Shown: positions 54,211 to 63,908 of the stretch, piece by piece
Layout of the letters: every line of letters starts with the position of its first letter
Position numbering within the stretch: the first letter of the stretch is position 1
NCBI GenBank assembly: GCA_030617815.1
Contig: JAUWUS010000001.1
Span: forward strand, 16,283-80,282
Source of the DNA: Gammaproteobacteria bacterium
GTDB lineage: Bacteria; Pseudomonadota; Gammaproteobacteria; UBA6429; Thiohalophilaceae
DNA: 64,000 bases
Direction of reading: 5' to 3'
Position numbers and translations under genes: made by a program
Notes under the pieces: model-generated
Seen by the model: only the letters and a program-made list of their open reading frames with translations
What the model was told of the DNA's origin: nothing
Database searches by the model: none

Positions 54211-55779
54211 ATGAATATTTATCTAAAGACTCTACACAAAACTCTACCTCGGTTATTGTCATTATTTAATGCTGACTCAACAAGTACTCTTGCTGGAACA
54301 GGTGACCGCTATCACTGGGGATGGAAACTGATCGACTTTCCTAATGGAACTTTTCAAGGTGCCGTACACGGTCTCTCTATACTTGTATATTTAGATGCAT
54401 TACCTGACTCTGTTACTAAGCATGGTTTACTTAAGCGTATAAATCTTATAGTGAAAGGTTTGAAAACTATTACTGCTAAAAACGGCAGCTTGGACGAAGC
54501 GCTACCATATGAATCATCATTTTGTGTAACTGCTTTAGTAGCATCAGACGTATTGGCTGCACTAAAGCTACTAAATAATTATTTGACAGATGAAGATAAA
54601 TCGACATGGCTTGAGACTGTACGCCCTTTAATTGAGTTTTTGATGAAGCAGGATGAATATCATGGAGTTATCTCAAATCATTTGGCAAGTGCGGCATTAG
54701 CAATGTACCGCTGGCATAACATAACAAATGATAAAAAAGCTGAATTAAGGGGTCAAATGTGGCTTGATCGTATTTTACTCAATCAATCTTCTGAAGGATG
54801 GTATAACGAATATGATGGTGCTGATCCGGGATATCAAAGCTGGTGTACGACTCAACTTGCTCAACTTCATTATCTAAGATCTGATTTAAAATTAGGGAAG
54901 TCGTTATCAAAATCATTATCTTTTTTGACGTATGCTGCGCATCCTGATGGATCATTTGGTGGTAGTTATGGTTCGAGGAATACACGTTTTTTACTGCCTG
55001 GAGGTGTCGAGTTATTATCCAAAGAAAACGAAAATGCATCAGCTTTATCCGTGTTTGCACAAAATGGAATTGCCCATAATAATTTTGTAACACTTGAATG
55101 TATCGATACCGGTAACTTAGTTCCGTTTTTTAATGATTACGCATTGGCTGCTTTAGCTAAACACAATCAACAAAAACCCACGGGGCTAAAAGATTTGCCA
55201 TATAGCTGTGACAAGGGAAGGCTTTGGTTCCCAAAGGCGGGCTGGCTTGTTGATTCTGGAGCAAAACACTATAGCCTGATAAATTTTAAACGTGGAGGAG
55301 CATGTGTACATTTCAAAGAAGGTCGTCGTTATTATGATGCGCCAGGTATAGTCGCTAGAGATTCTCGTGGAAAACTTTTTTCAACTCAGGTTGGGGGAAT
55401 TGATTCAGTTTCCACAATAAGACCTTACGATGATTCATTATCTGTGCAATTCCCCTTATATATTGTTAAACGGCCAACACCTGGCGCTATAAATTTTATT
55501 GTTCTGCGATTAATGAGTTTAACTTTTTTTAAATTTTTATTCTTAGGGAATATAATTAAACGTCTATTAGTTAAATATTTGGTTAAACCAAAATCAAAGT
55601 CTATAGGGGTTGTACATAGAAAATATAATTTCGGAAAAGACTTTTCTATTGAAGATAATATTTCAAGTTCGCATGAGTTACACGTTTTAAAAAATATCAG
55701 ACATTTCTCTGCTACCCACATGGCTAGCCAAGGTTATTGGCAAAAAGGTGATGATGAGTTATTAGAAGGTGAAAAATGA
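54211..55779 (+). CDS. unrecognised 522-residue protein, alpha/alpha-toroid-like
   Basis: I do not recognise the family. The first two thirds (about 30-330) look like repeated helical hairpins of an alpha/alpha toroid, as in heparinase-type lyases, family 88/105 hydrolases or prenyltransferases, with motifs LDEALPYESSFCVTALVASD, EGWYNEYDGADPGYQSW and HPDGSFGGSYGSRNTRF. The last third resembles a beta-rich segment with one hydrophobic stretch (about 425-450). The protein might process or trim the polymer. No signal peptide is seen, so lyase action outside the cell is uncertain. It is coupled (ATGA) to the DegT gene. Confidence 0.75.
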   Translation: MNIYLKTLHKTLPRLLSLFNADSTSTLAGTGDRYHWGWKLIDFPNGTFQGAVHGLSILVYLDALPDSVTKHGLLKRINLIVKGLKTITAKNGSLDEALPYESSFCVTALVASDVLAALKLLNNYLTDEDKSTWLETVRPLIEFLMKQDEYHGVISNHLASAALAMYRWHNITNDKKAELRGQMWLDRILLNQSSEGWYNEYDGADPGYQSWCTTQLAQLHYLRSDLKLGKSLSKSLSFLTYAAHPDGSFGGSYGSRNTRFLLPGGVELLSKENENASALSVFAQNGIAHNNFVTLECIDTGNLVPFFNDYALAALAKHNQQKPTGLKDLPYSCDKGRLWFPKAGWLVDSGAKHYSLINFKRGGACVHFKEGRRYYDAPGIVARDSRGKLFSTQVGGIDSVSTIRPYDDSLSVQFPLYIVKRPTPGAINFIVLRLMSLTFFKFLFLGNIIKRLLVKYLVKPKSKSIGVVHRKYNFGKDFSIEDNISSSHELHVLKNIRHFSATHMASQGYWQKGDDELLEGEK

Positions 55780-56978
55780 TACCTAGGCTAAAAGCAGCAC
55801 TTGGCTTTTCTGAATTTAAGGCTGCTTTTACATTCTCAAGATCGGATGATGTAAATAAATTTGAAAATGAATTTGCGAGACTGGCTGATCAGAAGTATGC
55901 CGTTGCGTTCCCTTATGGTAGAACAAGCTTGGTTTTTATTCTTAATGCATTAGGTCTTGAAAATGCCGAGGTGATTTGTCCTGCATATACTTGTGTTGTC
56001 GTGGCTCATGCAATTGTAACTAGTGGAAATGTGCCTGTTTTCGTAGATTCAGATAAAGTCGACTTGAATATGGATCTGCGATTAATTGAAAAAGCAATCA
56101 CGCCTAATACTAAGGCAATTATTGCTACATCTATTTTCGGTTACCCCGTTAACTTAAATCTGCTTAATGAAATTCGCCAACGTTATCCGGATTTAATTAT
56201 AATACAGGATTGCGCCCATAGTTTTTTTTGTAATTGGAATGAACGTGCTGTACACAAAGAAGGTTTGTGTGCTTTTTATGGTTTAAATGTAAGTAAAATC
56301 ATGACTTCGATTTTTGGGGGGATGGTAACAACAGATGATAAAAGTTTTGCAAACAAATTACGAGAAGCAAGAAATGAAATCCTATTGCCTGCAAGTGTGG
56401 CCAAATCTTTAAAGAGGTTGTTATATTTTATAATGGTGTACCCTATATTTACTCGTATTGGTTATAAGTTTATTAATAGATTAGAACGTGGTGGGTTAAT
56501 TGATTCTTTTGTTAAACATCATAAACCAGATATTATTGATATGCCAAGCGATTATCTGCAGGGAATGACCTCTGTGGAGGCTCGTGTAGGTGAAGCCCAA
56601 TGCAAACATTACTACTCTATTGTTGAGCACCGTCATAAAATTGCGATGATATACCTGGAAGGTTTCAATGATATTCAAAGTCTGGAACTACCTCTATATA
56701 ATGATGGTGCTACATGGTCACATTTTGTTATTAGAACAAAGTATGCAAAAGCGTTAATCGATATTGCTTTTAAAGCGGGCATACAATTGGGTGAAATCAT
56801 TGAATATCATATCCCCTCTTTATTGGCATATCGTAGCTATCGAAGTGTTGGTGAAGAATATGCGAAGACGTTACCTGGGAATGTAATAAATCTTCCAGTA
56901 CATGCTGGAGTTAAAGAGGAAGATGCATTTCGAATTATAAAAATAATAAGAGAAAAAATCCAATGTCTGGTTAAATGA
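55776..56978 (+). CDS. DegT/DnrJ/EryC1-type sugar aminotransferase
   Basis: 400 residues of PLP enzyme that transaminates keto sugars. Features: FPYGRTSLVFILNAL, CPAYTCVVVAHAIV, the PLP-ring aspartate in IIQDCAHSFF, and the lysine in LNVSKIMTSIFGGMVTTDD where family members form the Schiff base. It is a candidate for the aminotransfer step missing between the WbpB- and WbpD-like enzymes, although it is distant from WbpE. It overlaps the preceding gene by four bases. Substrate not certain. Confidence 0.85.
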   Translation: MIPRLKAALGFSEFKAAFTFSRSDDVNKFENEFARLADQKYAVAFPYGRTSLVFILNALGLENAEVICPAYTCVVVAHAIVTSGNVPVFVDSDKVDLNMDLRLIEKAITPNTKAIIATSIFGYPVNLNLLNEIRQRYPDLIIIQDCAHSFFCNWNERAVHKEGLCAFYGLNVSKIMTSIFGGMVTTDDKSFANKLREARNEILLPASVAKSLKRLLYFIMVYPIFTRIGYKFINRLERGGLIDSFVKHHKPDIIDMPSDYLQGMTSVEARVGEAQCKHYYSIVEHRHKIAMIYLEGFNDIQSLELPLYNDGATWSHFVIRTKYAKALIDIAFKAGIQLGEIIEYHIPSLLAYRSYRSVGEEYAKTLPGNVINLPVHAGVKEEDAFRIIKIIREKIQCLVK

Positions 56979-56986
56979 ATTATTTT

Positions 56987-57014
56987 TATTTAATTATTTA
57001 ATTATTTAATTATT
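56987..57014 (+). repeat. AT octamer tandem repeat (TTTAATTA)
   Basis: Three to four copies of TTTAATTA in the gap between the aminotransferase and ABC transporter genes. Simple-sequence tract, possibly variable in length. Confidence 0.8.
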
Positions 57015-57107
57015 TGCATTATTAACATTTTCATTTTACAGAAACACTTAATCTAGAAAGAGATAGGAACAATGTATGAAACTGATATTGAGTTACTGTA
57101 ACTAACA

Positions 57108-58853
57108 ATGATAATTTTATTATCAAAAATCATAGATATATTAACACCTGAAAACCGCCGAGGTGTATATTTTTTGATGGTTGCTATGCTTTTTATAATG
57201 ATACTGGAAATGCTTAGCGTTAGTTTAATTATTCCAGTTATTGTGGTACTAACGCAGCATGACATAGTCTCTACTTATCCAATATTCCAGACTTTTATAA
57301 ATGCGATAGGTAACCCGAGTCAAAAAGAATTAATTATAGACGTTATGTTACTTCTTCTTATAGGTTATTTTTTAAAAAACATCTTCCTGGCATTCTTTGC
57401 CTGGAAAAAAACACGATTCATTTACGATCTTCAAGCAGAATTTTCACAAAGGCTTTTTACGATATACCTCGGTCAACCTTATACTTTTCACTTGCAACGT
57501 AATTCAGCAACCTTAGTACGAAATGTTAGGGCAGAAGTTAGTATGGTTACTAATAGTATCATTATGCCTATTATTAATATTTTTGCTGAAGTGCTGGTTT
57601 TGATAGGAATTAGTGTTCTTTTAATAATAATTGAGCCTATTGGCATCTTGATTGTGATAACTATTTTAAGTATTACAGCATGGGGGTTTTATAGTTTAAC
57701 AAAAGGTTACATATTACGCTGGGGAAAAGCGCGGCAGTATCATGATGGATTATCATTACAGCATTTAAATCAGGGATTAGGTGGAGTTAAAGATGTTAAA
57801 TTATTAGGGCGTGGATTAGGCTTTCTAAATGAATTTGCAATACACACTTCTCAAAGCGCAAAAATGAATCAATTACAGGCTACGCTAAAACAGATGCCTC
57901 GGCTCTGGCTAGAATTACTTGGAGTAATAGGTTTAGTAGCTTTGGTGTTGATTATGATTAGTCAGGGCAGAGAAATAAGCACGATTATTCCTTTGCTTGG
58001 ACTTTTTGCTGCAGCAGCTTTCCGGCTTATGCCTTCAGTAAATCGAATACTTTCAGGAGTGCAACAACTGCGCTACGGATTGCCTGCAATAGATGTTTTA
58101 CATAAAGAATTAAGCTTATTAGTAGAAGAAAGTAAAACAAATGAAATACTATCATTACACAATAAGATTGAATTAAGTAATATTTCATATACCTATCCGG
58201 GTTCATCTGTCGTATCTTTAAATAAAATTTTTTTTAGCGTCGAAAAAGGGAAGACAGTTGGGGTTATAGGTTCAAGCGGCTCGGGAAAAAGTACCCTTGT
58301 AGACATTATATTGGGTTTGCTTTCTCCTACAGATGGGCAAGTAAAAATTGATAATTATGATATCCAGCTAAATTTGCGAAGCTGGCAGGATCAAATAGGT
58401 TATGTGCCACAATCTATTTATCTTACCGATGATACTTTAAGACGAAATGTCGCATTTGGGTTGTCTGAAAATGAGATTGACGATATAGCCGTACATAGAG
58501 CTATTAAAGCTGCGCAACTGGAAGATTTTGTGATTAGTTTATCTGATGGTCTGGAAACAATGGTTGGTGAACATGGAGTTCGTTTATCAGGCGGGCAACG
58601 TCAACGTATTGGTATTGCAAGGGCGCTTTATCATGATCCCGCAGTGTTAGTGCTTGATGAGGCAACAAGCGCACTTGATGAAGCGACTGAAAAAAATGTC
58701 ATGACTGCTATTACCGCACTACAAGGTAGTAAAACGATTATTATTGTTGCTCATCGGTTGTCTACAGTTAAAGACTGTGATCGAATATACCGTCTTGCAA
58801 ATGGAAGCATTGTCGAAGAAGGGAATGCAAAAGATATTCTTAATGATATTTAA
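57108..58853 (+). CDS. ABC transporter with fused membrane and ATPase domains, PglK/MsbA-like
   Basis: 581 residues: six membrane helices (about 20-320) and a C-terminal ATPase. Walker A is IGSSGSGKSTLVD, the signature is LSGGQRQRIGIARAL, Walker B is VLVLDEATSALD and the H-loop is IIVAHRLST. The size and layout match PglK, which flips lipid-linked oligosaccharides across the inner membrane. No Wzx flippase is evident in the window, so this is the likely translocator for the lipid-linked repeat unit. MsbA-like lipid export is the alternative. ATG 57108 follows a 130-base gap. Confidence 0.88.
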   Translation: MIILLSKIIDILTPENRRGVYFLMVAMLFIMILEMLSVSLIIPVIVVLTQHDIVSTYPIFQTFINAIGNPSQKELIIDVMLLLLIGYFLKNIFLAFFAWKKTRFIYDLQAEFSQRLFTIYLGQPYTFHLQRNSATLVRNVRAEVSMVTNSIIMPIINIFAEVLVLIGISVLLIIIEPIGILIVITILSITAWGFYSLTKGYILRWGKARQYHDGLSLQHLNQGLGGVKDVKLLGRGLGFLNEFAIHTSQSAKMNQLQATLKQMPRLWLELLGVIGLVALVLIMISQGREISTIIPLLGLFAAAAFRLMPSVNRILSGVQQLRYGLPAIDVLHKELSLLVEESKTNEILSLHNKIELSNISYTYPGSSVVSLNKIFFSVEKGKTVGVIGSSGSGKSTLVDIILGLLSPTDGQVKIDNYDIQLNLRSWQDQIGYVPQSIYLTDDTLRRNVAFGLSENEIDDIAVHRAIKAAQLEDFVISLSDGLETMVGEHGVRLSGGQRQRIGIARALYHDPAVLVLDEATSALDEATEKNVMTAITALQGSKTIIIVAHRLSTVKDCDRIYRLANGSIVEEGNAKDILNDI

Positions 58854-58910
58854 TCTCATAATGAAGACGATATTTAATTTTGTATGTATAAAGAGGTGCC
58901 ATAATTCGAC

Positions 58911-60287
58911 ATGACAACAATTGTAATGGTAGTGAACAATGCAGGTAGTACCGATGGCAAGGTTGTTAAAACTGCTGAGTATCTGGTAAATAACGGCTGT
59001 GATGTTCAGGTGGTTTGTCTATATAAAGATGGACTGCCATTTGTTGAATTGATAAATAATGTTTTGTATCGCCGCTTTCCTCTTAAAGTATCTATAAAGT
59101 CCGCGTTGATTGCTTTAAAGCCATCATTATTTAGATTTTTTATACGTAAAAAAATTTATGAGAAAAAAACATCGAAAGCTAATGTGACCGGGATTAGTAG
59201 TAATAAAGAACATGTGCTGGTTAAATCAAAAAAAATTAGTGATTCTTTTTTATTTAAGTTAGCGAAAAAAATTTTTAGCGATGAGTTCCTGTCATCCCTT
59301 GCTAAAAATGTTTTTAGAAACACAACTCTATATCCTATAGTTTTGCGAGGATGCTATTTTTCAACTTTTTATAACGTGTTGTATAATCTTGAACCTGATT
59401 ATTTTCATGCTCATGAATTGGACGTATTGGAGTCATGTGTCCTGGCTGCAGAGAATAAAAAAACTAAAGTGATTTATGACTCGCATGAATTGGAAAGATT
59501 CAGGAATCTCCCATGGTCAAAAAGAGCTATGAAAATCCGCGGAGATATGGAAGGGGAATATATTAAAAAAGTTGACAAAGTAATCACTGTGTCACCAGGT
59601 ATCACAAATAAAATAAAAGAAATTTATAAAATTAATAATGTTATAACGATAAGAAATACACCTACTTTAAAATTTGTCGAACATGAGATAAAGCAAAATT
59701 TACGGAAAAAACTGGGGTTGCCTACAACTATTCCACTAATAGTGTATACGGGACTTATTACATTTAACCGTGGGGTAGAAGATATAATAAATTCATTAAA
59801 ATATTTGCCGGATTATCACCTTTCTACAGTAGGTCCATGCAACGAGGAAGTAATGGAAAAGCTAACAAAGTTAGTCATTGAATTAGAGCTAACTGATCGA
59901 GTTCATTTTGTTGATAAAGTGACTCCGGTTGAAGTTGTTTCTTTTATCAGTAGTGGAGATATATCTGTTATTCCAATTAAAGATTCATGCTTAAGTTATA
60001 AATATTGTTTACCGAATAAATTATTTGAAGCAATGTTTGCAAAGTTGCCAATCGTTGCCAGCGACCTTCCAGACATGCGGTATGTAATTGAAACATATAA
60101 ATCGGGTGAAGTTTATACCGATCCATCTCCAGAGTGTATTGCTGATACTATTCGTATGGTATACAAAAATAGAGATAAATATACCAATCCTGAAATGGTA
60201 TCCAAAATTAAAAATGAACTTATATTTGAAAAAGAAGCTGAAAAGCTTTCTATTTTATATATGTGTAAGCGTGATAGAAGTGCGTAA
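58911..60287 (+). CDS. family 4-like glycosyltransferase (GT-B)
   Basis: 458 residues. The N-terminus (MTTIVMVVNNAGSTDGKVVK) and the central DYFHAHELDVL and DSHELERFRNLPW are typical of GT-B enzymes. The C-terminal half carries TVSPGITNKIKEIY, VYTGLITFNRGVEDII and the nucleotide-sugar region IPIKDSCLSYKYCLPNKLFEAMFAKLPIVASDLPDM. It has a lysine-rich insertion (about 80-130) unlike its neighbours. Donor and acceptor are unknown. Confidence 0.85.
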   Translation: MTTIVMVVNNAGSTDGKVVKTAEYLVNNGCDVQVVCLYKDGLPFVELINNVLYRRFPLKVSIKSALIALKPSLFRFFIRKKIYEKKTSKANVTGISSNKEHVLVKSKKISDSFLFKLAKKIFSDEFLSSLAKNVFRNTTLYPIVLRGCYFSTFYNVLYNLEPDYFHAHELDVLESCVLAAENKKTKVIYDSHELERFRNLPWSKRAMKIRGDMEGEYIKKVDKVITVSPGITNKIKEIYKINNVITIRNTPTLKFVEHEIKQNLRKKLGLPTTIPLIVYTGLITFNRGVEDIINSLKYLPDYHLSTVGPCNEEVMEKLTKLVIELELTDRVHFVDKVTPVEVVSFISSGDISVIPIKDSCLSYKYCLPNKLFEAMFAKLPIVASDLPDMRYVIETYKSGEVYTDPSPECIADTIRMVYKNRDKYTNPEMVSKIKNELIFEKEAEKLSILYMCKRDRSA

Positions 60288-60336
60288 TATCGGTAATGCT
60301 TTTGAAAGAAACCCACTTGACGACAACAAAATATAA

Positions 60337-61449
60337 ATGTTAAAAGTATGCCACTTAACATCTGTTCACCCTCGATACGATACTCGTATTTATTATAAAG
60401 AATGTATCTCTTTAGCAAATAGAGGTTATATTGTTAATCTTATTGTTGCTGATGGACGAGGTGATGAACATATTAATAAGATTAATATTTACGATGTGGG
60501 TAAACCAAAGAACCGTATAGACAGATTGTTTAATGTAACAGGAAGAGTTTTTTCTAAAGCTAAGTTGTTAAACGCTGACATTTATCATTTGCATGATCCC
60601 GAATTGATTCCTTTTGGCCTTAAGTTAAAGCGTTTAGGTAAAAAAGTTATTTTTGATGCCCATGAAGATTTTCCAAAACAGGTATTATCTAAACCGTATA
60701 TTTATCGCCCATTGAAATGGGTTTTGTCAAAAGTTATTCAGGTATATGAGACTTGGGCATGCAAAAAAATGAGTGCTATAGTAACAGCAACCCCTTATAT
60801 AAAAAATAAATTTTTAGAGGTAAATCCAATTACAATTGATGTGAATAACTTCCCAATAATTGATGAGTTAACCATTTCAGACAATGTTTTAAAGAAAAGT
60901 AAAAATAAAATTTGCTATATAGGAGGTTTAACAGCCATTCGAGGTATTAAAGAAATGGTAAAGTCTCTCGCTTATGTTAAGCATGATGTGTTCTTACAAT
61001 TAGCAGGTAGTTTTACTGAGTCGAAAATTAAGGATGAAGTAACAAATTATTCAGAATGGGGAAAAGTGAATGAATTAGGTTGGCTGGATCGTGAAGGAAT
61101 AAAAAATACACTAAATAGTTCGATTGCAGGACTTGTGACACTGCATCCCACAATCAATTATCTTGATGCACTACCAGTGAAAATGTTTGAGTATATGTGT
61201 GCAGGTATACCTGTAATTGCTTCAGATTTCCCACTTTGGCGTAAAATTATTGAAGGGAATAATTGTGGGATTTGCATTAACCCTAAAGATCCACTATCGA
61301 TAGCTAAAGCTATAGATTCATTAATAGAAAATCCTTTGCAAGCAGAACAAATGGGTAAGAATGGTCAAAAAGCTGTTCATGATTTTTATAATTGGAACAA
61401 TGAAGAAGATAAACTCTATAAATTATACGATTCTTTAATAAACGAATAG
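60337..61449 (+). CDS. family 4 glycosyltransferase
   Basis: 370 residues of GT-B type. Motifs: LTSVHPRYDTRIYYKECIS at the start, YHLHDPELIPFGL, FDAHEDFP, ICYIGGLTAIRGIKEMVK for the linker region, and LPVKMFEYMCAGIPVIASDFPLW containing the usual E-x7-E type donor site. The preceding gene is also a GT4 enzyme but is only distantly related. It ends five bases before the duplicated fragment at 61454. Donor and acceptor are unknown. Confidence 0.87.
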   Translation: MLKVCHLTSVHPRYDTRIYYKECISLANRGYIVNLIVADGRGDEHINKINIYDVGKPKNRIDRLFNVTGRVFSKAKLLNADIYHLHDPELIPFGLKLKRLGKKVIFDAHEDFPKQVLSKPYIYRPLKWVLSKVIQVYETWACKKMSAIVTATPYIKNKFLEVNPITIDVNNFPIIDELTISDNVLKKSKNKICYIGGLTAIRGIKEMVKSLAYVKHDVFLQLAGSFTESKIKDEVTNYSEWGKVNELGWLDREGIKNTLNSSIAGLVTLHPTINYLDALPVKMFEYMCAGIPVIASDFPLWRKIIEGNNCGICINPKDPLSIAKAIDSLIENPLQAEQMGKNGQKAVHDFYNWNNEEDKLYKLYDSLINE

Positions 61450-61453
61450 AGTT

Positions 61454-61513
61454 ATGAAGACTAGTTGGATAATTAATCAGTATACATCAACACCCGATTT
61501 AGAGGTTAAATGA
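61454..61513 (+). pseudogene. duplicated 5' fragment of the WbuB-like glycosyltransferase gene
   Basis: A 19-codon frame encodes MKTSWIINQYTSTPDLEVK. The segment TTGGATAATTAATCAGTATA and the following CATCAACACCCGAT repeat the beginning of the gene at 62581 (TTGGATAATTAATCAGTATG, CATCAACACCTGAT) with two differences in about 34 bases. Its stop overlaps the wecB start as ATGA. wecB thus sits between a broken and an intact copy of the same gene start, the expected result of insertion by recombination. Confidence 0.88.
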
Positions 61514-62568
61514 AAATTCTTACAATTATAGGCGCACGACCACAATTTATTAAAGCAAGCGTGGTCACTAAAGCAATAGCTGAATACCCGTCTCTCAACG
61601 AAGTAATTATACATACAGGGCAGCATTTCGATAGAAACATGTCTGACATCTTTTTTGAACAATTAAACATACCAAAACCAAATTACCAGCTTGATATTAA
61701 TAGTAGTTTTCATGGTGAAATGACTGGTCGCATGCTGACAGAGATTGAGCGTGTAATTTTGTTGGAAAAGCCAGATAGAGTTCTAGTGTATGGTGATACT
61801 AATTCAACACTTGCAGGTGCCTTGGCAGCTGCTAAATTACAAGTCCCGGTTGCACATATTGAAGCAGGTTTACGCAGTTTCAATATGGATATGCCTGAAG
61901 AAATCAATAGGATTTTGACTGACCAAATTAGTAATATTTTATTTTGCCCAACACAAACTGCTGTCAATAATCTGGTAAGAGAAGGCTTCGAACATAAAAG
62001 TACCGAGATACTTAATGTGGGAGATGTCATGCTGGATTCTACGTTAATGTTTGCAGAACTAGCTACTCCAATAGAAAATTTTGACTTTGGCTTTGTACTG
62101 GCTACATTCCACAGAGCAGAAAATACGGATGATCCTGTACGACTTGCGGAAATTGTTAATGCGTTGAATGAAATACACAAAACTATTGCTAAAGTAGTTT
62201 TGCCTTTACATCCGCGTACCCGTGATGCCATTGCTAATGTTGGTTTAAAACTTGATGTACATATTATCGAACCAGTCGGATATCTTGAAATGATCTGGTT
62301 ACTTAAGTGCTGTGAATTGGTGTTAACAGACAGTGGCGGCCTACAAAAAGAAGCCTTCTTTTTTAGTAAAGCTTGCGTCACTATGCGTGATCAGACTGAA
62401 TGGATTGAACTTGTTGAGCTCGGCGCAAACGAATTGGCAGGTGCAAATAAAGATAAAATTATTTCTGCAACCTTTAGACATATAGGTCGATATATTGAAG
62501 ATACAAATATGCTCTATGGTGGGGGAAAAGCGGCTAATCGTATTGCAAAACGGTTGAACAAAGGATAG
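61510..62568 (+). CDS. wecB: UDP-N-acetylglucosamine 2-epimerase (non-hydrolysing)
   Basis: 352 residues that interconvert UDP-GlcNAc and UDP-ManNAc (or the equivalent for FucNAc-type sugars). Motifs are ILTIIGARPQFIKASVVTKA, HTGQHFDRNMSD, YGDTNSTLAGALAAAKL, HIEAGLRSFNMDMPEEINR, ATFHRAENTDDP and TDSGGLQKEAFFF. It is preceded by the duplicated fragment and followed 12 bases later by the WbuB-like gene. In clusters with WbuB a homologue makes UDP-L-FucNAc precursors, but the substrate here is not decided. The partner dehydrogenase wecC is not present intact. Confidence 0.93.
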   Translation: MKILTIIGARPQFIKASVVTKAIAEYPSLNEVIIHTGQHFDRNMSDIFFEQLNIPKPNYQLDINSSFHGEMTGRMLTEIERVILLEKPDRVLVYGDTNSTLAGALAAAKLQVPVAHIEAGLRSFNMDMPEEINRILTDQISNILFCPTQTAVNNLVREGFEHKSTEILNVGDVMLDSTLMFAELATPIENFDFGFVLATFHRAENTDDPVRLAEIVNALNEIHKTIAKVVLPLHPRTRDAIANVGLKLDVHIIEPVGYLEMIWLLKCCELVLTDSGGLQKEAFFFSKACVTMRDQTEWIELVELGANELAGANKDKIISATFRHIGRYIEDTNMLYGGGKAANRIAKRLNKG

Positions 62569-62580
62569 CAATTTTATTGT

Positions 62581-63819
62581 ATGCAAACTAAAATTATTTG
62601 GATAATTAATCAGTATGCATCAACACCTGATACTGGTATAGGCGGGAGGCATTTCCACTTAGCTCGAGAGCTAGTAAAGCATGGACATAAAGTATACTTA
62701 GTTGCCGCCAGCTATACTCATATATTGCGCAAATATCCTAAAGTAGAACAACCATATCAAGTGGAGTTAATAGAAGGTATAAAATTCGTCTGGATAAAAA
62801 TGCCACGTTATGATGATGCTCATAGTATGCAAAGGATTATTAACTGGTTTAGTTTTTCCTGGAAACTACGTGGGTTAATAAATGTTATTTCAGATAAACC
62901 TGATGCTATCTTATATTCGTCACCATCTCTTATTGGCTTCTTGGGAAGTAAGTATATTAAGAAAGTAAATCCAGATGCTCGATTAGTCTTTGAAGTTCGT
63001 GATATATGGCCGTTAACATTGACGGAATTAGGAAAATATACTTCTTATCACCCCTTTGTTCGCTTATTACAATGGATTGAAGATAAGGCTTATCATGATT
63101 CTGCAAGAGTAATATCAAATTTAAAGAATGCTGTCGAACATATGGCTTCAAGAGGTATGGAGAAATCAAAGTTCTCCTGGATACCTAATGGCTTCTCGAT
63201 GGATGAAGTGATACAAAAGGAAGCGTTATCTGAAAAAACATTAATGCAATTACCCAAAGATAAGTTTATTGTTGGTTATGCAGGTACGCTTGGAATATCA
63301 AATGCCTTAGAGAGTTTTATTGATGCAGCAGATAAGCTTCAGGATCAATCTAATATTGCCTTTGTACTTGTTGGTGACGGTAAGGAAAAGGAGAAGTTGA
63401 AGTCTTTAGTAAACAAAAAAAATATAAGTAATGTTTACTTTATTGAGCCAATACCAAAAATACAAATTCAATGCATGTTGGCTATGTTTGATGTTTGCTA
63501 TATAGGATGGAAAAATAATCCATTATATAGATTTGGGATTGCAGCTAATAAAATTTTTGAGTATTTTATTGCAGGAAAACCAATTATACATTCATATTCA
63601 GGCTGCTGCGATCCTGTAGAGGAAGCGAATGCTGGCATAACAATCTCTACAGAAAATTCTCAGGCAATTGCCGATGCTGTACTGGAATTATATCAATTAT
63701 CACAAGTCGAACGTGATGCTATGGGTGACAATGGAAAGCGTTATGTTATTGAGAATAATGAATATGGGATGTTGGCGGAAAAACTTGCTGAAATATTGAT
63801 AGGTGATAATAGTAAGTGA
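62581..63819 (+). CDS. WbuB-like glycosyltransferase (family 4)
   Basis: 412 residues of GT-B type. The N-terminus IIWIINQYASTPDTGIGGRH and HFHLARELVKHGHKVYLVAAS match WbuB-type transferases, which add L-FucNAc (or a related amino sugar) to a lipid-linked GlcNAc-type sugar. The remaining motifs are FEVRDIWPLTLTELG, WIPNGFSM, VGYAGTLGISNALE and NKIFEYFIAGKPIIHS. A partial copy of its 5' end lies before wecB. Association with WecB and a following priming transferase fits this family. Confidence 0.87.
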   Translation: MQTKIIWIINQYASTPDTGIGGRHFHLARELVKHGHKVYLVAASYTHILRKYPKVEQPYQVELIEGIKFVWIKMPRYDDAHSMQRIINWFSFSWKLRGLINVISDKPDAILYSSPSLIGFLGSKYIKKVNPDARLVFEVRDIWPLTLTELGKYTSYHPFVRLLQWIEDKAYHDSARVISNLKNAVEHMASRGMEKSKFSWIPNGFSMDEVIQKEALSEKTLMQLPKDKFIVGYAGTLGISNALESFIDAADKLQDQSNIAFVLVGDGKEKEKLKSLVNKKNISNVYFIEPIPKIQIQCMLAMFDVCYIGWKNNPLYRFGIAANKIFEYFIAGKPIIHSYSGCCDPVEEANAGITISTENSQAIADAVLELYQLSQVERDAMGDNGKRYVIENNEYGMLAEKLAEILIGDNSK

Positions 63820-63908
63820 ATTTTGATATTATTGAGTCAACTATAATTTTGATTGTTTTATTACCCTTAACATTGCAAATGTAATTTGTAATATTGTGTT
63901 TATTAAAT

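Noticed and set aside
56987..57014. CRISPR-like or iteron repeats
   Set aside because: Units are 8-base AT simple-sequence repeats without spacers. No CRISPR array or cas gene was seen anywhere in the window.
61710..62381. 223-residue minus-strand reading frame inside wecB
   Set aside because: It lies fully antisense to a well-conserved gene and shows low-complexity composition, so it is a shadow frame.
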